IMG/VR virus record: IMGVR_UViG_3300044712_000866
Coordinates: 1-24,506 of that record
Length of the DNA: 24,506 nucleotides
Origin: a virus
Reading direction: 5' to 3' (one strand)
The translations under genes and the position numbers were made by a program. The notes beneath the pieces are model-generated. The model saw only the letters and a list, made by a program, of their open reading frames with translations. It made no database searches and had not been told where the DNA came from. Shown here piece by piece: positions 23,518 to 24,506 of this stretch. Each line of letters starts with the position of its first letter. The stretch's first letter is position 1.

Positions 23518-23639
23518 GAAGCCTTGAAAATGCCCGGCATCTTGCCGGGGAGTCCTACGAAAACCGAACGGGACTGACTCCAATAATCACCAAGAGCCTA
23601 CCACTTCGGGAGTGCTGGCCAACCGCTGAAAGAGCATGA
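23514..23639 (+). CDS. Possible 41-residue coupled small ORF
   Basis: A frame of 41 residues starts at ATG 23514, overlapping the beta-helix stop (ATGA), and ends at TGA 23637-23639. The product is hydrophilic and has no signal peptide (begins MRSLENARHLAGES; ends ECWPTAERA). It is supported by the overlap pattern shared with the genes upstream and by the lack of any other gene in 23518-23655. A perfect hairpin sits within it. It may be spurious. Confidence 0.35.
   Translation: MRSLENARHLAGESYENRTGLTPIITKSLPLRECWPTAERA
23533..23549 (+). terminator. Perfect hairpin after the fibre block
   Basis: CCCGGCA (23533-23539) pairs with TGCCGGG (23543-23549) across a TCT loop, a 7-bp GC-rich stem. 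No T-run follows, so it is not a plain intrinsic terminator. It may pause or partly end transcription after the fibre genes, or control translation of the small frame it lies in. Confidence 0.35.
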
Positions 23640-23655
23640 ATGACGAGCAGAACAA

Positions 23656-24039
23656 ATGAACGTAACATCAGCGGAAATCAAAGGGTCTGTTAAGGGTATG
23701 AAAGCAGCCATCACTGGTTCAATCTCCTCCATTTTCGGCGCTGGCTTCTCGCTGGCAACAGTGACAACAGCACCAATTCTAAGCGATGTTGCTGCCGTCA
23801 TTGCAATCATTGCCGCAATCTTGACGTGTGTTCAACTGTTGGCGAACACGCGCAAGATTGAAGCGGAGCGTGAAGGGGCGAATCTCGCCAAGCGCATCAA
23901 AGAGATTGAATTCGAGGCATGGCTGAAGTCGAAGTGCCGCGATTGCATGGAGCCGCAGAACTGCGCTTTCCCCGAACACCGTCCGCCGACCTGCAAATAC
24001 TCAACCTCAACCGAAGCAAAGAAAGAGAAGCACGAATGA
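23656..24039 (+). CDS. Membrane protein with Cys-rich C terminus
   Basis: This is a 127-residue protein. Residues about 17-38 are amphipathic to hydrophobic, and 42-64 form a clear transmembrane helix (LSDVAAVIAIIAAILTCVQLL). A charged helix (RKIEAEREGANLAKRIKEIE) follows. The C-terminal tail has four Cys in the pattern C-x2-C-x5-C-x9-C (C94, C97, C103, C113) with His108, which may bind a metal. It might be a holin with one or two membrane segments, or an envelope-associated tail factor. The Cys cluster is unusual for a holin. The stop overlaps the next start (ATGA at 24036). Confidence 0.6.
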   Translation: MNVTSAEIKGSVKGMKAAITGSISSIFGAGFSLATVTTAPILSDVAAVIAIIAAILTCVQLLANTRKIEAEREGANLAKRIKEIEFEAWLKSKCRDCMEPQNCAFPEHRPPTCKYSTSTEAKKEKHE

Positions 24040-24299
24040 AAATCATCGGCTCGATATGGGTCAAGCTATCCTGCTACATGCTGCTTGCGCTCATTGCTCC
24101 CTTCTCCGCGTTCATGGGTGACTATTTCGGTGCGTGGAAAGAGGACAAGACCGTGCAATTCGTCGTCCCGGCGTGGGTGTGGATTTACCAAGGGCTGCTA
24201 GGCGTGGCGAACATGGCGCTCGTCTTGCGGACGTTCCTTGATTCGTCCTATGCCCGACACGTTGACGAGGTGAAAGAAGAAGAGAAGAACCAACTTTGA
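24036..24299 (+). CDS. Small two-segment membrane protein
   Basis: This is an 87-residue protein from ATG 24036, overlapping the previous stop by four bases; an upstream in-frame ATG at 23919 lies inside the previous gene. Two hydrophobic segments (about 8-27 and 42-64: CYMLLALIAPFSAFMG; FVVPAWVWIYQGLLGVANMAL) are followed by a charged tail (DEVKEEEKNQL). The pair with the gene before resembles a holin/antiholin set, but no endolysin is visible in the window, so lysis is only a suggestion. It is followed by the coiled-coil gene six bases on. Confidence 0.55.
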   Translation: MKIIGSIWVKLSCYMLLALIAPFSAFMGDYFGAWKEDKTVQFVVPAWVWIYQGLLGVANMALVLRTFLDSSYARHVDEVKEEEKNQL

Positions 24300-24305
24300 G
24301 GATTT

Positions 24306-24506
24306 ATGGCTGACGAGAAATTCATCACGACAGTAGAACAACGGCTGACTGCTGTTGATGAGACGGGGGACGCTTTCGCAAAAGTAATCGAGAAGCAGGA
24401 GCAACTTAACGACGCCACGAAGAAAGGCGGCGAAGCTGTCGATGACATGGCCAAGAAATGGGCTGAGTCAGAGATAAAGAAGAAGATTGATGAGGCTGGT
24501 GGTGCG
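24306..24506 (+). CDS. Partial coiled-coil protein, possible tape measure start
   Basis: The frame is open from ATG 24306 to the window end (67 residues, no stop). It is a charged helix with a heptad-like repeat (TVEQRLTAVDETGDAF, KQEQLNDATKKGGE). This is the style of the N terminus of tail tape measure proteins. No tape measure gene has appeared yet in the window, and the tail tube gene is at 13496, so a long tape measure here is likely. A spanin, scaffold or another helical protein cannot be excluded without the downstream sequence. Confidence 0.5.
   Translation, partial: MADEKFITTVEQRLTAVDETGDAFAKVIEKQEQLNDATKKGGEAVDDMAKKWAESEIKKKIDEAGGA

Noticed and set aside
1-24506. CRISPR arrays, insertion sequences, integrase or attachment site
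   Set aside because: No regularly spaced direct repeats, transposase or recombinase frames were seen, and no repeat pair fits an att site.

Overview
The window is one long, plus-strand block of late (virion) genes from a tailed double-stranded DNA phage or prophage. The order is that of an HK97-type siphovirus-like genome: large terminase, portal, head morphogenesis, prohead protease, major capsid protein, head-tail connectors, tail tube, baseplate-like proteins, a run of adhesin/fibre genes, small membrane proteins, and the 5' end of a probable tape measure gene. Many genes are joined by 4-base ATGA or GTGA start/stop overlaps, so much of the block is probably translated from shared transcripts. 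No integrase, repressor or replication gene is visible, so lytic versus prophage state cannot be decided. GC is fairly high (about 55-60% by eye). Shine-Dalgarno sites are of the usual AGGAG type, so the host is a bacterium. The Thr/Asn-rich secreted proteins, the Sec signal peptides and the chitobiase-C-like domains suggest a diderm host; Verrucomicrobiota is a guess from style only.

Layout: 1-640, two small unknown genes. 566-2056, TerL. 2053-2353, a small membrane protein and a possible micro-ORF. 2350-4803, the portal gene interrupted in frame by a 331-residue intein with a LAGLIDADG endonuclease. 4800-6852, head morphogenesis and protease, the protease carrying an N-terminal coiled coil and a well-placed internal start. 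6857-7685, a bacterioferritin-like gene and a His-rich gene. 7707-7779, an initiator-like tRNA(CAU) with a shortened D arm. 7971-9653, the major capsid protein. 9728-10480, two small genes, one with a signal peptide. 10559-13486, connector and tail completion genes. 13496-15473, tail tube and two following tail genes. 15470-23517, five consecutive overlapping genes, each beginning with a Sec-type signal peptide and carrying fibre or adhesin domains: YadA-like repeats, fibre repeats, a LamG-like plus SGNH esterase protein, a chitobiase-C-like protein, and a beta-helix protein. 23514-24299, small and membrane proteins. 24306 to the end, a coiled-coil gene cut by the window.

The unusual content is: (1) six apparent virion-operon proteins with secretion signals, five in a row; (2) a ferritin-fold gene and a His-rich partner placed between protease and capsid, with three of six expected ferroxidase ligands replaced; (3) an intein in the portal; (4) the tRNA; and (5) reuse of one small Ig-like (chitobiase-C-type) domain in three proteins, including a tail completion protein. 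All functional calls come from reading the translated sequence and recalled family patterns; no database search was run.
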